Positions 33,973-43,747 are shown, counted from the first letter of the stretch. The stretch is 64,000 bases of DNA from Pseudolactococcus sp041800635 (GCA_047833645.1 CP181259.1:2178214-2242213), one strand, 5' to 3'. Numbers and translations: made by a program. Notes: generated by a model not told the origin, from the sequence alone.

Positions 33973-35964
33973 ATGACTTTTGACAACACTGATCAACTCG
34001 CGGTCAATGCGATCCGAACCCTGTCTATCGATGCCATCCAGAAGGCAAATTCAGGTCATCCTGGACTTCCAATGGGAGCTGCACCGATGGCTTACGTCCT
34101 TTGGAGTAAGTTTCTGAATGTCAATCCCTTGACACACCGTGATTGGTCAAACCGTGACCGTTTTGTCCTCTCTGCTGGTCATGGTTCTGCCATGCTCTAC
34201 TCGCTTTTGCATCTGGCAGGCTATGATGTGACGATTGACGACCTTAAAAACTTCCGTCAATGGCAAAGTAAAACACCGGGTCATCCTGAAGTGGATTGGA
34301 CAGATGGGGTTGAAGCAACGACTGGCCCATTAGGTCAAGGGATTGCTAACGCCGTTGGTTTGGCTATGGCTGAAGCCCATCTGGCTGCGACTTATAACCG
34401 GCCGGGTTACGAAATCGTTGACCATTATACCTATGCGCTCAATGGTGATGGCGATTTGATGGAAGGTGTTTCGCAAGAAGCCGCATCCCTTGCAGCTCAG
34501 CTTAAATTAGGCAAGCTTGTTTTGTTATACGATAGCAATGACATTTCATTGGATGGTCCAACATCGAAATCATTCCCAGATGATATCAAAATGCGTTTCG
34601 AATCTTATGGCTGGCAACATCTTTTGGTCAAAGATGGCAATGACTTAGAAGAGATTGAAGCAGCCATTACACGCGCAAAAGCTGAAACGGATAAACCAAC
34701 GATTATTGAAGTGAAAACAATCATTGGCTTTGGTGCTGAAAAACAAGGGACATCAGGTGTCCATGGTGCGCCATTAGGCCCTGATGGTGTCGCTTTTGCT
34801 AAGAAAAACTATGGTTGGAATTATCCTGACTTTACAGTGCCTGCTGAAGTTAACAAACGTTTCCTTGAAACGCTTCGTGCGCGTGGTGAAAGCCTTGAGC
34901 AAGTTTGGCGCGAAACCTTTGATGCCTATGCCAAAGACTATCCAGAATTGGCTAAACAATACGCGGATGCTTTCAGTAACGTGACACCAGAGCTTGACTT
35001 GCCTAAGTATGAGCTCGGCACATCAGCTGCCAGCCGTGTGACGTCCCAAGAAACGATTCAAAAATTATCAGCACAACTGCCAAATCTTTGGGGTGGCTCT
35101 GCTGACCTTTCTGCCTCAAATAATACCATGGTCAAAGTCGAAAGCGATTTTGAAGCTGGCAATTATGCGGGTCGCAACATCTGGTTTGGTGTGCGTGAAT
35201 TTGCTATGGCAGCGGCCATGAATGGGATTGCCCTTCATGGTGGGACACGTGTTTATGGCGGGACATTCTTTGTCTTCTCAAACTATCTCTTGCCAGCTGT
35301 TCGGATGGCTGCCTTGCAAGATATCCCTACCGTTTACGTCTTGACACATGATTCAATCGCTGTCGGTGAAGATGGTCCAACGCATGAACCAGTTGAACAA
35401 TTGGCAAGTGTCCGTTCAATGCCAAATCTTAATGTCATTCGTCCTGCGGATGGCAATGAAGTGATTGCGGCTTGGCGTCGTGCGGTAACAGAAACCAAAC
35501 GGCCAACGGCTTTGATTTTGACGCGTCAAAACTTGCCAGTTTTGCCAGGTACAGCTGAATTGGCTGAAGCGGGTGTTAACTTTGGTGCTTACATCATTTC
35601 ACCTGAGCAAAAAGAGGCTGATTTAGACGGTATCATCATTGCGACAGGTAGTGAAGTGAAACTTGCCATTGACACACAAGCTGAGCTTGCCAAAGATGGA
35701 ACGAATGTGCGCGTGGTCTCAATGCCTGCACAAAACATCTTCGATGAACAATCTGCTGCCTACAAAGAAGAAATTTTACCACTTGCCGTGACAAAACGTC
35801 TGGCCATTGAAGCGGGCACAAGCTTTGGTTGGGGTAAATATATCGGTCTTTCAGGTAAAACGTTGACCATTGACACTTGGGGCGCTTCAGCACCAGGCGA
35901 TAAAGTCTTCCAAGAATATGGCTTTACCGTTGAGAATGCTGTTAAGATTTATCGTGATTTGTAA
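33973..35964 (+). CDS. tkt: Transketolase
   Basis: 663 residues, normal length. Thiamine-diphosphate enzyme of the non-oxidative pentose phosphate pathway. Shown by the N-terminal ANSGHPGLPMGAAPMAYVLW, GPLGQGIANAVGLAMAE, the ThDP motif GDGDLMEGVSQEAASLA ending in NDISLDG, and the pyrimidine-domain GVREFAMAAAMNGIALHGG and HDSIAVGEDGPTHEPVEQL. ATG 33973 is preferred over 33955 because AAAGG lies between them. Terminator follows. Confidence 0.96.
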   Translation: MTFDNTDQLAVNAIRTLSIDAIQKANSGHPGLPMGAAPMAYVLWSKFLNVNPLTHRDWSNRDRFVLSAGHGSAMLYSLLHLAGYDVTIDDLKNFRQWQSKTPGHPEVDWTDGVEATTGPLGQGIANAVGLAMAEAHLAATYNRPGYEIVDHYTYALNGDGDLMEGVSQEAASLAAQLKLGKLVLLYDSNDISLDGPTSKSFPDDIKMRFESYGWQHLLVKDGNDLEEIEAAITRAKAETDKPTIIEVKTIIGFGAEKQGTSGVHGAPLGPDGVAFAKKNYGWNYPDFTVPAEVNKRFLETLRARGESLEQVWRETFDAYAKDYPELAKQYADAFSNVTPELDLPKYELGTSAASRVTSQETIQKLSAQLPNLWGGSADLSASNNTMVKVESDFEAGNYAGRNIWFGVREFAMAAAMNGIALHGGTRVYGGTFFVFSNYLLPAVRMAALQDIPTVYVLTHDSIAVGEDGPTHEPVEQLASVRSMPNLNVIRPADGNEVIAAWRRAVTETKRPTALILTRQNLPVLPGTAELAEAGVNFGAYIISPEQKEADLDGIIIATGSEVKLAIDTQAELAKDGTNVRVVSMPAQNIFDEQSAAYKEEILPLAVTKRLAIEAGTSFGWGKYIGLSGKTLTIDTWGASAPGDKVFQEYGFTVENAVKIYRDL

Positions 35965-35983
35965 GCTATTTCCTAGTAGAACG

Positions 35984-36013
35984 AACTATTGTCAAACTGG
36001 CAATAGTTTTTTT
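35984..36013 (+). terminator. Terminator of tkt
   Basis: AACTATTG pairs with CAATAGTT (36001-36008), followed by a T-run. Confidence 0.88.
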
Positions 36014-36099
36014 GAGAAATTTAAGGTGATTAAAGATTTGAAAAGGCACAAGTTTTACATGGTCTATAGTGATGTAAAAAAGAAAGTTTGGTAGCAAAA

Positions 36100-36930
36100 A
36101 TGGCAAGTGAAAAATCATCACAGGAAAAACTGTACAGTACAACTCTTCAACTCATCGGAACAGTCTCTAAATTACCAATTGTTAGAGTAGACAGGGAAAC
36201 GTTTCTCAGGAAACAATTTTCAAATTCAGAGTTTCTCGACAAAATTATTCAGGATGGCCCGCAGTCTGTTTATACAGTAGAAAGTCTGCGAAAAAAGGCT
36301 GATGGTATCATTAAAACTAGTACCAATAAAACATCACTCACATCTTTCGTGACAGGTTTGCCTTCAAACCCGTTAACAATGACCCTTGCTGGTAGTGCTG
36401 ATGTTGTTCAATATTTTGGCTTTGCATTGAATATGGCACAACAAATTGCTTATCTATTTGGTGAAGAGTCTCTTTTTGAGGGAAGAACAGATCATGTATC
36501 TGAGAAGACGCAAATACGTGTGATAGCCTATTTAGGCGTTATGCTTGGTGCGGGAGGTGCGGCATCATTGGTAGCTAGTACTTCAAAAATTGCAGGACAG
36601 AATTTAGGGAAAAAAATTGCGGCAAAAGCCTTGACTAAAACAGCCTGGTATCCACTTGTTAAAAAGATTGGTGCAATTATCGGGCAAAAAGTGACCAAGA
36701 AAACTGTGGAAAAAGTCATATCAAAATCTATTCCGATTGCTGGCGGTGTCATCTCTGGCGGGCTTACCTATCTAACTTATAGACCAATGGGAAATCGATT
36801 AGCTGATACATTGGTCAGAAATATTAAGGGTGATTTTGATAAGGACTTAGAATTGAATCCAGACTTTCTGAAGAGAGCAGCTCAAAATGATGAGCTGATT
36901 GGGGAGTTTACAGAAGTTGATTCTGATTGA
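36100..36930 (+). CDS. EcsC-family protein
   Basis: 276 residues from ATG 36100 (a TTG at 36088 is also possible). The C-terminal two thirds match the EcsC family: VVQYFGFALNMAQQIAYLFGEESLF, then GVMLGAGGAASLV, ALTKTAWYPLVKKIGAIIGQKVTKKT and SIPIAGGVISGGLTYLTYRPM with amphipathic, weakly hydrophobic helices. EcsC is associated with the EcsAB transporter in Bacillus but its role is unknown; stand-alone copies such as this are common. The gene is more AT-rich than its neighbours. Confidence 0.75.
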   Translation: MASEKSSQEKLYSTTLQLIGTVSKLPIVRVDRETFLRKQFSNSEFLDKIIQDGPQSVYTVESLRKKADGIIKTSTNKTSLTSFVTGLPSNPLTMTLAGSADVVQYFGFALNMAQQIAYLFGEESLFEGRTDHVSEKTQIRVIAYLGVMLGAGGAASLVASTSKIAGQNLGKKIAAKALTKTAWYPLVKKIGAIIGQKVTKKTVEKVISKSIPIAGGVISGGLTYLTYRPMGNRLADTLVRNIKGDFDKDLELNPDFLKRAAQNDELIGEFTEVDSD

Positions 36931-36960
36931 TAATGTCATAAAGACAATGATATCAAAACT

Positions 36961-37101
36961 AAAAAGAGGCTGGGACAAAGTCTCAGAGATATGAAAACTC
37001 CATGAAATTCGTTCTTTAAAACGTTGATTTCATGCGGTTTTTGTATTTTATCAGTGTCTAAAATCTAGCGAATTTGGCTTTTTTCCCAGCCTCTTTTTTT
37101 T
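36961..37101. repeat. GAGGCTGGGAC-type intergenic inverted-repeat element
   Basis: Ends AAAAAGAGGCTGGGA (36961-36975) and TCCCAGCCTCTTTTT (37084-37098) are perfect 15-bp inverted repeats enclosing about 108 bases, followed by T-run. Elements with GAGGCTGGGACAAA ends are recurrent in lactic acid bacteria and other Firmicutes (established). It follows the EcsC gene and can end its transcript. Confidence 0.85.
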
Positions 37102-37149
37102 GCATTTTTGGAAGAAAAATGATTTATCTTCGTTATTTAAAGCTATTAT

Positions 37150-37178
37150 TTGTTAAAAGCTCTAAAGTAGTTTATAAT
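37150..37178 (+). promoter_or_regulatory. Promoter of APC permease gene
   Basis: TTGTTA (37150-37155), 17 bases, TATAAT (37173-37178). A short GCGG-AA-CCGC hairpin lies just downstream (about 37185-37194) in the leader. Confidence 0.7.
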
Positions 37179-37231
37179 AATCTAGCGGAACCGCTTACGA
37201 CAAATCTGCAGGCGGCGAAAATAGGAGACAA

Positions 37232-38590
37232 ATGAAACAAGAAAAAACGCGCAAGTTTGGCCTTTTGATGTCAATTGCGATGATTATCGGGATTGTGATC
37301 GGCTCAGGTATTTTTTTCAAGGCTGATGATATCCTAATCCAAACTAACGGAAACGTCATGATGGGCTGTCTGGTCCTCTTATTAGGGGCGCTTGGGATTA
37401 TATTTGGTGGGATTACCATTTCAGAATGGGCCAAGCTGACGGATGATGCGGGTGGCTTGATTGCCTATGCTGAAAAAGCTTTTGGCAGACTGTTTGCCTT
37501 TTTACTGGGCTGTTTTCAAAGTACGGTCTATTTCCCAGCGCTAGTTGCGATTGTTGCCTTTGTCGCAGCGAATTATACCTTGGCGCTTTTTCCTTTCTTG
37601 GGTAGTGCTAAATACGGCGTCTGGCTCATGACTCTCGTTTATTTAATGGCGATTTATGCCATGAATCTTTTATCAAGTAAACTTTCAGAAATTTTTCAGA
37701 CATCGTCTATGTTTATTAAGCTGATTCCGCTTTTTTTGATTGCCACTTGTGGCTTGATTTTTGGGGACCCACACGCCATATCATCACATACGATGACTTT
37801 GCCAGCTGTCTTATCGTCAACAGGTGCCATCGTTGCGGTTGCTTTTTCTTATGACGGTTGGGCTGTTGCGCCTTCCATTGGTCATGAAATCAAAAACTCG
37901 AAACGCAATTTACCCTTGGCACTCATCATCAGTCCGCTGATTATCTTGGCAGTCTATGTCAGCTATTTTGTCGGCATTTCCCTAATGATCGGGCCTGAAG
38001 AAATCATGAAAATGGGGGATTTAGCCTTTTCTGCCGCGGCTGACCGCTTGTTTGGGCCGGTGGGTCAACAGCTCATGTTGGTGGCGGTAATTATCTCTGT
38101 TCTGGGCACGCTTAATGGCTTGGTGGTTGCAAATATTCGTGCGCCTTACTTTCTGGCTTTGCGCCAGGAGCTGCCGTTTAGTCATAAAATCAGTGTCTTA
38201 CATCCGAAATTTAACCTGTCGATTCTCTCGACTTTGATGAGTTTTGTCGTGACTTTGATTTGGTTGGGGATTCACTATTTGTCGATCGCGGTGCCCGGTA
38301 TCAGTCGGTATGGGATTGATATTTCGTCGATTCCCATTGTCATCATGTATCTCTTTTATACGGGGCTGTATGTCGGCGTGATGATCCGAACGGCTAAAGG
38401 GCTGATTCAAAATAAGCTCATCGGTTATGTCTGTCCGATTCTCGCGATGCTAGGGGCTTTCATGATTTTATACGGCGGCTTAACCGCCGCCAATGGTGTC
38501 ATCTACTTGATCGTCTCAGGTTTGATTTTAGTCAGTGGATTAGGGCTCTATCAATTTGTCGGTTGCAAGAAAGCTAAAAATAGTGTATGA
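37232..38590 (+). CDS. APC-superfamily amino acid permease
   Basis: 452 residues, 12 predicted membrane helices, and the LAT/SteT-like opening IIGIVIGSGIFFKADDIL (helix 1 break with GSGIF). Further family segments: DDAGGLIAYAEKAFG, AVAFSYDGWAVAPSIGHEIKNSKRNLPLAL (helix 6 and following loop). Probably an amino acid exchanger such as Ser/Thr; the substrate is not deducible. GGAGAC precedes the ATG. The promoter for the next RNA lies at its 3' end. Confidence 0.88.
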   Translation: MKQEKTRKFGLLMSIAMIIGIVIGSGIFFKADDILIQTNGNVMMGCLVLLLGALGIIFGGITISEWAKLTDDAGGLIAYAEKAFGRLFAFLLGCFQSTVYFPALVAIVAFVAANYTLALFPFLGSAKYGVWLMTLVYLMAIYAMNLLSSKLSEIFQTSSMFIKLIPLFLIATCGLIFGDPHAISSHTMTLPAVLSSTGAIVAVAFSYDGWAVAPSIGHEIKNSKRNLPLALIISPLIILAVYVSYFVGISLMIGPEEIMKMGDLAFSAAADRLFGPVGQQLMLVAVIISVLGTLNGLVVANIRAPYFLALRQELPFSHKISVLHPKFNLSILSTLMSFVVTLIWLGIHYLSIAVPGISRYGIDISSIPIVIMYLFYTGLYVGVMIRTAKGLIQNKLIGYVCPILAMLGAFMILYGGLTAANGVIYLIVSGLILVSGLGLYQFVGCKKAKNSV

Positions 38591-38591
38591 T
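38563..38591 (+). promoter_or_regulatory. Promoter of the asd leader RNA
   Basis: TTGCAA (38563-38568), 17 bases, TATGAT (38586-38591) straddles the end of the permease gene. Confidence 0.6.
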
Positions 38592-38597
38592 AGGGTT

Positions 38598-38770
38598 ATG
38601 CGATGAGTCGATTTGGAACGCAAGTTCCTTATTTACGCTGAGAGATTCGGGGCCTAGCCCGTCAAGGATTGATGGAATCTTGTCAAGAAATGTGAACTTT
38701 TTGGCACGGCTATTGTTAAAATAGTTGCTCTGGGGAATCTCCTTTGTCTATGACAGAGGGGATTTTTTTA
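38598..38770 (+). ncRNA. Candidate asd RNA motif (structured RNA ending in terminator)
   Basis: A structured segment between its own promoter and an intrinsic terminator (arms AATCTCCTTTGTC 38735-38748 and GACAGAGGGGATT, two G-U pairs, then a T-run at 38763). It contains a GGGC-CTA-GCCC hairpin (about 38650). Position directly upstream of asd in a lactic acid bacterium, and an end in its own terminator, agree with the described asd RNA motif, known as a separate small RNA in streptococci. Assignment is from position and architecture, not a covariance search. Confidence 0.6.
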
Positions 38771-38925
38771 ATGCGGCGTTTTTTAATCAAAAAGGGCTTT
38801 TATTTTTCTTAAAAACATGATAAAATAGGGCTATTAAAATTTTTTAGAAAATTCAAACGAAAGCAAATGGAGTTAAGCTGCGATGATTTGTGTTGCAGTT
38901 TATGAACTGGATTAGGAGATACCAC

Positions 38926-40008
38926 ATGTCAAAAGAATACGTTGTTGCAGTTATTGGTGCCACAGGTGCTGTCGGAAGTCGCATGATTGAAATGCTTGAA
39001 TCATCAACCCTTCCCATCAAACAAGTTCGCTTGTTTGCGACCATTCGTTCGGCTGGCAAAATTTTGAGCTTCAAGGGCCAAGAGATCATGGTTGAAGAAA
39101 CAACAGAAAATTCATTTGAAGGGATTGATATCGCCCTCTTTTCAGCAGGTGGTGGCGTCTCTGCTAAGTTTGCACCCTATGCTGTCAAAGCAGGTGCAGT
39201 TGTCGTTGATAATACCTCAAACTTCCGTATGAATCCAGACGTGCCACTTGTCGTACCAGAAGTGAATGCCCATGCGCTAGACGCGCACAATGGGATCATT
39301 GCTTGTCCGAACTGTTCTACGATTCAAATGATGGTAGCACTCGAGCCGATTCGCCAACAGTTTGGTTTGGAACGCATCATCGTTTCAACTTATCAAGCGG
39401 TATCAGGAGCTGGTGCTAAAGCTATTGCGGAAACAGAACGCGAAATCAAAGAAGTGGTCAATGATCAGATTAATCCTAAAGATGTTAAGGCGGATATTTT
39501 ACCAGCTGGTGGTGATAAAAAACACTATCCAATTGCTTTTAACGCCTTGCCACAAATTGACGTCTTCACTGACAATGACTACACTTATGAAGAAATGAAA
39601 ATGACTAATGAAACCAAGAAAATCATGGCAGACGATACGATTGCCGTTTCAGCGACCTGTGTTCGGATTCCAGTCATCTTGGCACATTCAGAGTCAGTCT
39701 ATATCGAAACAAAAGAAATCGCACCAATTGACCAAGTAAAAGCAGCGATTTCAGCCTTCCCAGGTGCTGTATTAGAAGATGACCCAAGTCAACAAGTCTA
39801 CCCACAAGCCGTCAACGCTGCTGGACATCGTGAGACCTTTGTCGGCCGTATCCGTAAAGACTTGGATGCTGAAAAAGGCATTCACATGTGGGTTGTGTCA
39901 GATAACTTGCTCAAAGGTGCTGCTTGGAACTCAGTCCAAATCGCAGAAACCTTACACGAACGTGGTTTGGTTCGCGCAACGGAAGACTTGAAATTTGACT
40001 TGAAATAA
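38926..40008 (+). CDS. asd: Aspartate-semialdehyde dehydrogenase
   Basis: 360 residues. Reduces aspartyl phosphate to aspartate semialdehyde, the branch to lysine/diaminopimelate, threonine and methionine. NADP-binding VIGATGAVGSRMIEML at the start, catalytic Cys in IIACPNCSTIQMM, VSTYQAVSGAGAKA and a late RRETFVGR-like stretch (GHRETFVGRIRKDL). AGGAGA lies ten bases before ATG 38926; a TGA-TAAAAT extended -10 (38818-38826) gives it its own promoter after the RNA terminator. Connects with dapA at 45.4 kb. Confidence 0.95.
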   Translation: MSKEYVVAVIGATGAVGSRMIEMLESSTLPIKQVRLFATIRSAGKILSFKGQEIMVEETTENSFEGIDIALFSAGGGVSAKFAPYAVKAGAVVVDNTSNFRMNPDVPLVVPEVNAHALDAHNGIIACPNCSTIQMMVALEPIRQQFGLERIIVSTYQAVSGAGAKAIAETEREIKEVVNDQINPKDVKADILPAGGDKKHYPIAFNALPQIDVFTDNDYTYEEMKMTNETKKIMADDTIAVSATCVRIPVILAHSESVYIETKEIAPIDQVKAAISAFPGAVLEDDPSQQVYPQAVNAAGHRETFVGRIRKDLDAEKGIHMWVVSDNLLKGAAWNSVQIAETLHERGLVRATEDLKFDLK

Positions 40009-40015
40009 ATGATTA

Positions 40016-40060
40016 AAAAAATAGGCTATGAACAGCGAAAATGTTCATAGTCTATTTTTT
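40016..40060 (+). terminator. Terminator of asd
   Basis: AAATAGGCTATGAACA pairs with TGTTCATAGTCTATTT (one wobble), then T-run. Confidence 0.93.
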
Positions 40061-40119
40061 TGTAATTTAATCTGAGCATTTGGCATTCTTTTACGTATAG
40101 ATTAGTAAGAGGAAATACA

Positions 40120-42545
40120 ATGAAAAAAATAATGATGATTCTTTTTTGGGGTTTATGTTAATCGGACAACTGTCAGTGGCATATGCACTTGATGTTGAAG
40201 AAAATCCACTATTACAAACGAGCCGTGAAAAATTAGTCAAAGTGAACTTAGATGAGGCAATTTTGACCGTATTTTTGATTGATACATCCCGAACGATGAG
40301 AGGGAATGGCATTCAAACAACGATAAACCTGATTAATCGTTTTGCAACTGAAAGCGATGAAACGAAGATTTCAGTTATCAGCTATGATGATGAGAGTCGA
40401 ACGATTATCGAGCCGACTAAGGATAGAGCAGTCATTCAAGAAAAGCTCACGACCCTTACTTGTCAGGGGAAAAGTGATTTAACTGCTGGCTTGAAAACTG
40501 TGGGAAAACTTGTAGAAAGCAAGCAATTTAGCAAAACTAATCTCATTATTATCAGTGATAATGCCCCGACATCTGGCGAAACGCTACAAAAAGGGACATA
40601 TAAAAGCAAAGATATTTATTCTTATAAGTTTGCCAATGCGTCAGATGACTATGCAAAAGTGTTAAAATCAGCCAAAGTGTCGATTAGAACACTGGCTTTT
40701 ATGAATCATGTGGCTAGTACGACAAGAGATTTTACGCAACGTTTTTTTGAAAATATTCAAAATGACGGTTTTGTCGATATTTCTGAAGGTATCGATTTTC
40801 TATTTGAATATAGAGAGCCAAACCAAACGCTTTTGTCAGGTCAATTTGACTATGGAGTTGCGGTCGAAGATCACACTGAGAAGCGTGATGCGAGTACACA
40901 ATTTTATTATACAGATGACTATTTTAAACAGCCTAGTGATGTGACACCAACGCAAGGTTTGTCCTATGATCCAAGTCTAGCCACCATGTCACTTAACCTA
41001 GAGTTGTCAGCTTGGGGAAGTCCAACTCAAGCTGACTATCTGTTCAAAAGTAATAATGCTAAAGCCTTATTAACCAAGCTTGATTTTAAAGATTTTGAAG
41101 CAAATGACGACTTTAAATTCAAGCCGACCAAAGATTCTATTGGCGCAGTGCTTGCTAATAAAAATTTAAAAGTTGGTAAGGAAGAGTACACCCTATTAGC
41201 TCTAGCTACTCGTGGTGGCGGTTATGAGTCTGAGTGGGCAAGCAATGTCACGCTAGGAACATCTGGACAACACCAAGGATTTGACAAAGCAAGTCAAGAT
41301 GTTTTAACATTTTTAGATAACTATATCATCAAGCACAAGATTCAAGGTAAAATCAAACTTTGGTTGACAGGTTATAGTCGGGCTGCAGCGACAGCAAATT
41401 TGGTCGGAGGTAGTTTGAACAATGGCAGAGTAATGCCACAAGTAACACCACAAGTAACACTAAGTCCCACGGATATGTATGCTTTCTGCTTTGAACCACC
41501 TGCAGGGACACTTGAAACTTTTGATGCTAAAAATGATAAACATCATAATATTGTGAATATCGTGAATTTGAATGATGTTGTGACAAAGGTGGCACCAAAT
41601 GCTGAGAATTTTGAATTTGTACGATATGGCGAAGATACAACATTACCGACTAAAGAAAATGTAGGAGACACACAATACAATTTGCTGCGGGACAGAATGT
41701 TAAGAGAACTAGAACAAATAGAATCTCTGAATGATTATCTTTTAGATGATTTTAAATGGAAAAAGATAAGTCTGACAACCAAGTCTTGGATTGTTAATGA
41801 TACTAATGAAAGACAAATTTTAGCTGAATATTTAGATAAATTTTTTAACACTTTTGCAACAGAAGAACTCCGGAATCGAACTTACTATGTGCGTCATCAC
41901 CAGGAAAACTTACGTGCAATAATGGCTGTGCTATTAGGAAATGCCTCAAATAAAGATATGGTTTACGGAAAAGAAGCACTCAAAATATTATTGGATTTTA
42001 AAAAAATATCACCTACGAATTTAGTTTTGAAAAAACCATTGCTTCAAAAATTTGGTCAGCTCATTGGGATTGATGATCTGACAGAATTAAACAGCAGCGC
42101 ACTTGAACTCTTCTTAGATTTCGCGGTTAAACATCCAAATTTAACCATCACTTTATTTGAAAATCTTCAAATTATCGGCAATGCCCACCAGCCTGAAATT
42201 TGTTTAGCTTGGCTACGTTCTCAGGATAAAAATTATACAACACCGTTGCCATTACTACAACATACAAGGGATGATTCGGATAATCATCAAGTAGAAAAAA
42301 ACTATTATAAAACTAATGTTGTAGTGGATGGTGAACAATATGGCAATATCTTAGGTGGTGGTATGACACCAGAAAATGAAAAAGCTGAATTATATGCTAT
42401 TCCTTCTGAAAATGGTCAATTTGAAGGTTGGATTAAAGATAATGAACGCATATCTACGGATTTAGCATGTGATTATACAGTGACAGGTGAAAGTACACTT
42501 ATAGCAAAATTCTCAGCAAGAGGTGATAACAATGATGAAAAATAA
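40120..42545 (+). pseudogene. Secreted vWA/lipase-like protein with signal peptide frameshift
   Basis: AGAGGA precedes ATG 40120 (MKKIMMILF), which stops after 13 codons; the 799-codon body is open in the frame reached by adding one base within the T6G4 tract at 40142-40151. With that base a full signal peptide ending SVAYA appears. The body has a von Willebrand A domain (VFLIDTSRTM MIDAS-like, then GKSDLTAGL), an alpha/beta hydrolase nucleophile motif LTGYSRAAATANL about halfway, and a C-terminal GQFEGW...LIAKFSARGD module. Substrates unknown. It may be phase-variable, recently broken, or a sequencing error. It overlaps the next gene by 14 bases. Confidence 0.7.
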
Positions 42546-43644
42546 AAAAATAGTCATCATCATATTGGGATTGGGAATTTTAGCTCTGAGTATCTATGGT
42601 GGACAAAAAATGGCTATTAAAAGTAAGTTGCCAATAAAATCCCCACAAATTCTAAGAGATCTAGCCTATGATCGTAATAAACGCTTAGGTTATACCATTT
42701 ATATCCCAGAAAGTGGGAAGCTAGAGCCCTATTATGTGTTGACAAAAAATTATTACAAACAAGGGAATGTGCTCTTGATGCGGAAATATGTGTTAAATTC
42801 GGCAATTCCTTATAAACATGAGCACAGTACCTCTTATTATGGCAATAGTTTGCCGGATAAATTTATGAACGAGGTATTCATCAAAGAATTTCCAGAAAAA
42901 TTGCAAGATGAGATACCGGTGACTTCTATCAATATTACTGATGAAAAATCTGTTATGAGTCGTAAAGACACAGAAGTAGTTAAGAGAAAAATATTTTCAT
43001 TTCTTCAAAAAGAGTTGGGACAAAATGATTTTAACATAAGCGACGAAGAAAAAATAACATATTTCAGTGATGGTAAATTTAAACGCTCACAAGGTAGATT
43101 AAAAACAGGAGATATTGTCTCATGGTGGTTAAGGGGTGTTGATTTATATCGTAGAGATAATTTTGCAGCAATCGCAAAATATAATGGTTATATCGAATAT
43201 GCAGAGGTCATGTCCCCAATCTATATCCGTCCTAGTTTTTGTTTATCTCCTGACACAAAAATTGCCAAAAAGAATGTAGCGGGTAAGGAAATCTATGTTC
43301 TGAAAGACTTTCAAGACTTACCAATCAAACCGGAGATTTTAGTTGAAAAAGTTGGTTTAAAATATCCGGAGTTGCAGGAATATTATGTCAAACATGATTA
43401 TGTTGGGATTGATGTCGACATCAGTAATCCCCAGTACGGTGCTTATCTAAGCGATAATCCAGTCGTTCCTCGAGCTGAAACTGTTGTCGTCCGTGCTCTG
43501 CCTTACTCAGAGGGTCAATTTGAGGGGTGGTATAGTGGTGATAGGTTAATTTCGCATGACCCGGTACTCACTTATCAAGTAGATAAAAATGAAACGCTGA
43601 TAGCAAAATTTTCAGCAAGAGGTGATGGTAATGCTGAAAAATAA
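42532..43644 (+). CDS. Membrane-anchored protein sharing the FSARGD C-terminal module
   Basis: 370 residues; AGAGGTG precedes ATG 42532 (or 42535). One N-terminal membrane anchor (about 7-24), then an extracytoplasmic domain with SWWLRGVDLYRRDN and IYIRPSFCLSPDTKI resembling DUF6273-type carbohydrate/surface domains (tentative). The last 60 residues (GQFEGWYSGDRLISHDP, LIAKFSARGDGNAEK) closely match the end of the preceding protein. Cotranslated with the upstream gene by overlap. Function unknown; probably surface-exposed. Confidence 0.7.
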   Translation: MMKNKKIVIIILGLGILALSIYGGQKMAIKSKLPIKSPQILRDLAYDRNKRLGYTIYIPESGKLEPYYVLTKNYYKQGNVLLMRKYVLNSAIPYKHEHSTSYYGNSLPDKFMNEVFIKEFPEKLQDEIPVTSINITDEKSVMSRKDTEVVKRKIFSFLQKELGQNDFNISDEEKITYFSDGKFKRSQGRLKTGDIVSWWLRGVDLYRRDNFAAIAKYNGYIEYAEVMSPIYIRPSFCLSPDTKIAKKNVAGKEIYVLKDFQDLPIKPEILVEKVGLKYPELQEYYVKHDYVGIDVDISNPQYGAYLSDNPVVPRAETVVVRALPYSEGQFEGWYSGDRLISHDPVLTYQVDKNETLIAKFSARGDGNAEK

Positions 43645-43690
43645 GAAATATTTATCATCATATTCAGGATTTTAGCTTTGATAAAAAGTA
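43626..43690 (+). pseudogene. Relic of a third tandem paralogue
   Basis: After the GCAAGAGGTGATGGTAATG shared junction, the sequence (ATGCTGAAAAATAAGAAATA...) reproduces the start of the 42532 gene (ATGATGAAAAATAAAAAAAT...), including the ATCATCATATT stretch and a following ATTTTAGCT, before it decays. It indicates a tandem array in which a third member was lost. Confidence 0.65.
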
Positions 43691-43691
43691 A

Positions 43692-43730
43692 AGGGTAGCA
43701 ATATCAGCTCACTTTTTACTTTTTTTGTTA
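43692..43730 (+). terminator. Likely terminator of the vWA operon
   Basis: AAAAAGTAAA...TTTTTACTTTTTTT arms with GC-poor inner pairing (about 43683-43727). Confidence 0.55.
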
Positions 43731-43747
43731 ATTTTCAACTACTATGC

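Noticed and set aside
38630..38660. GCTGAGAG suggesting a TPP riboswitch
   Set aside because: The second TPP core (CCCTTTGAACCTGAT type) and thiamine genes are missing; asd context fits the asd RNA better.
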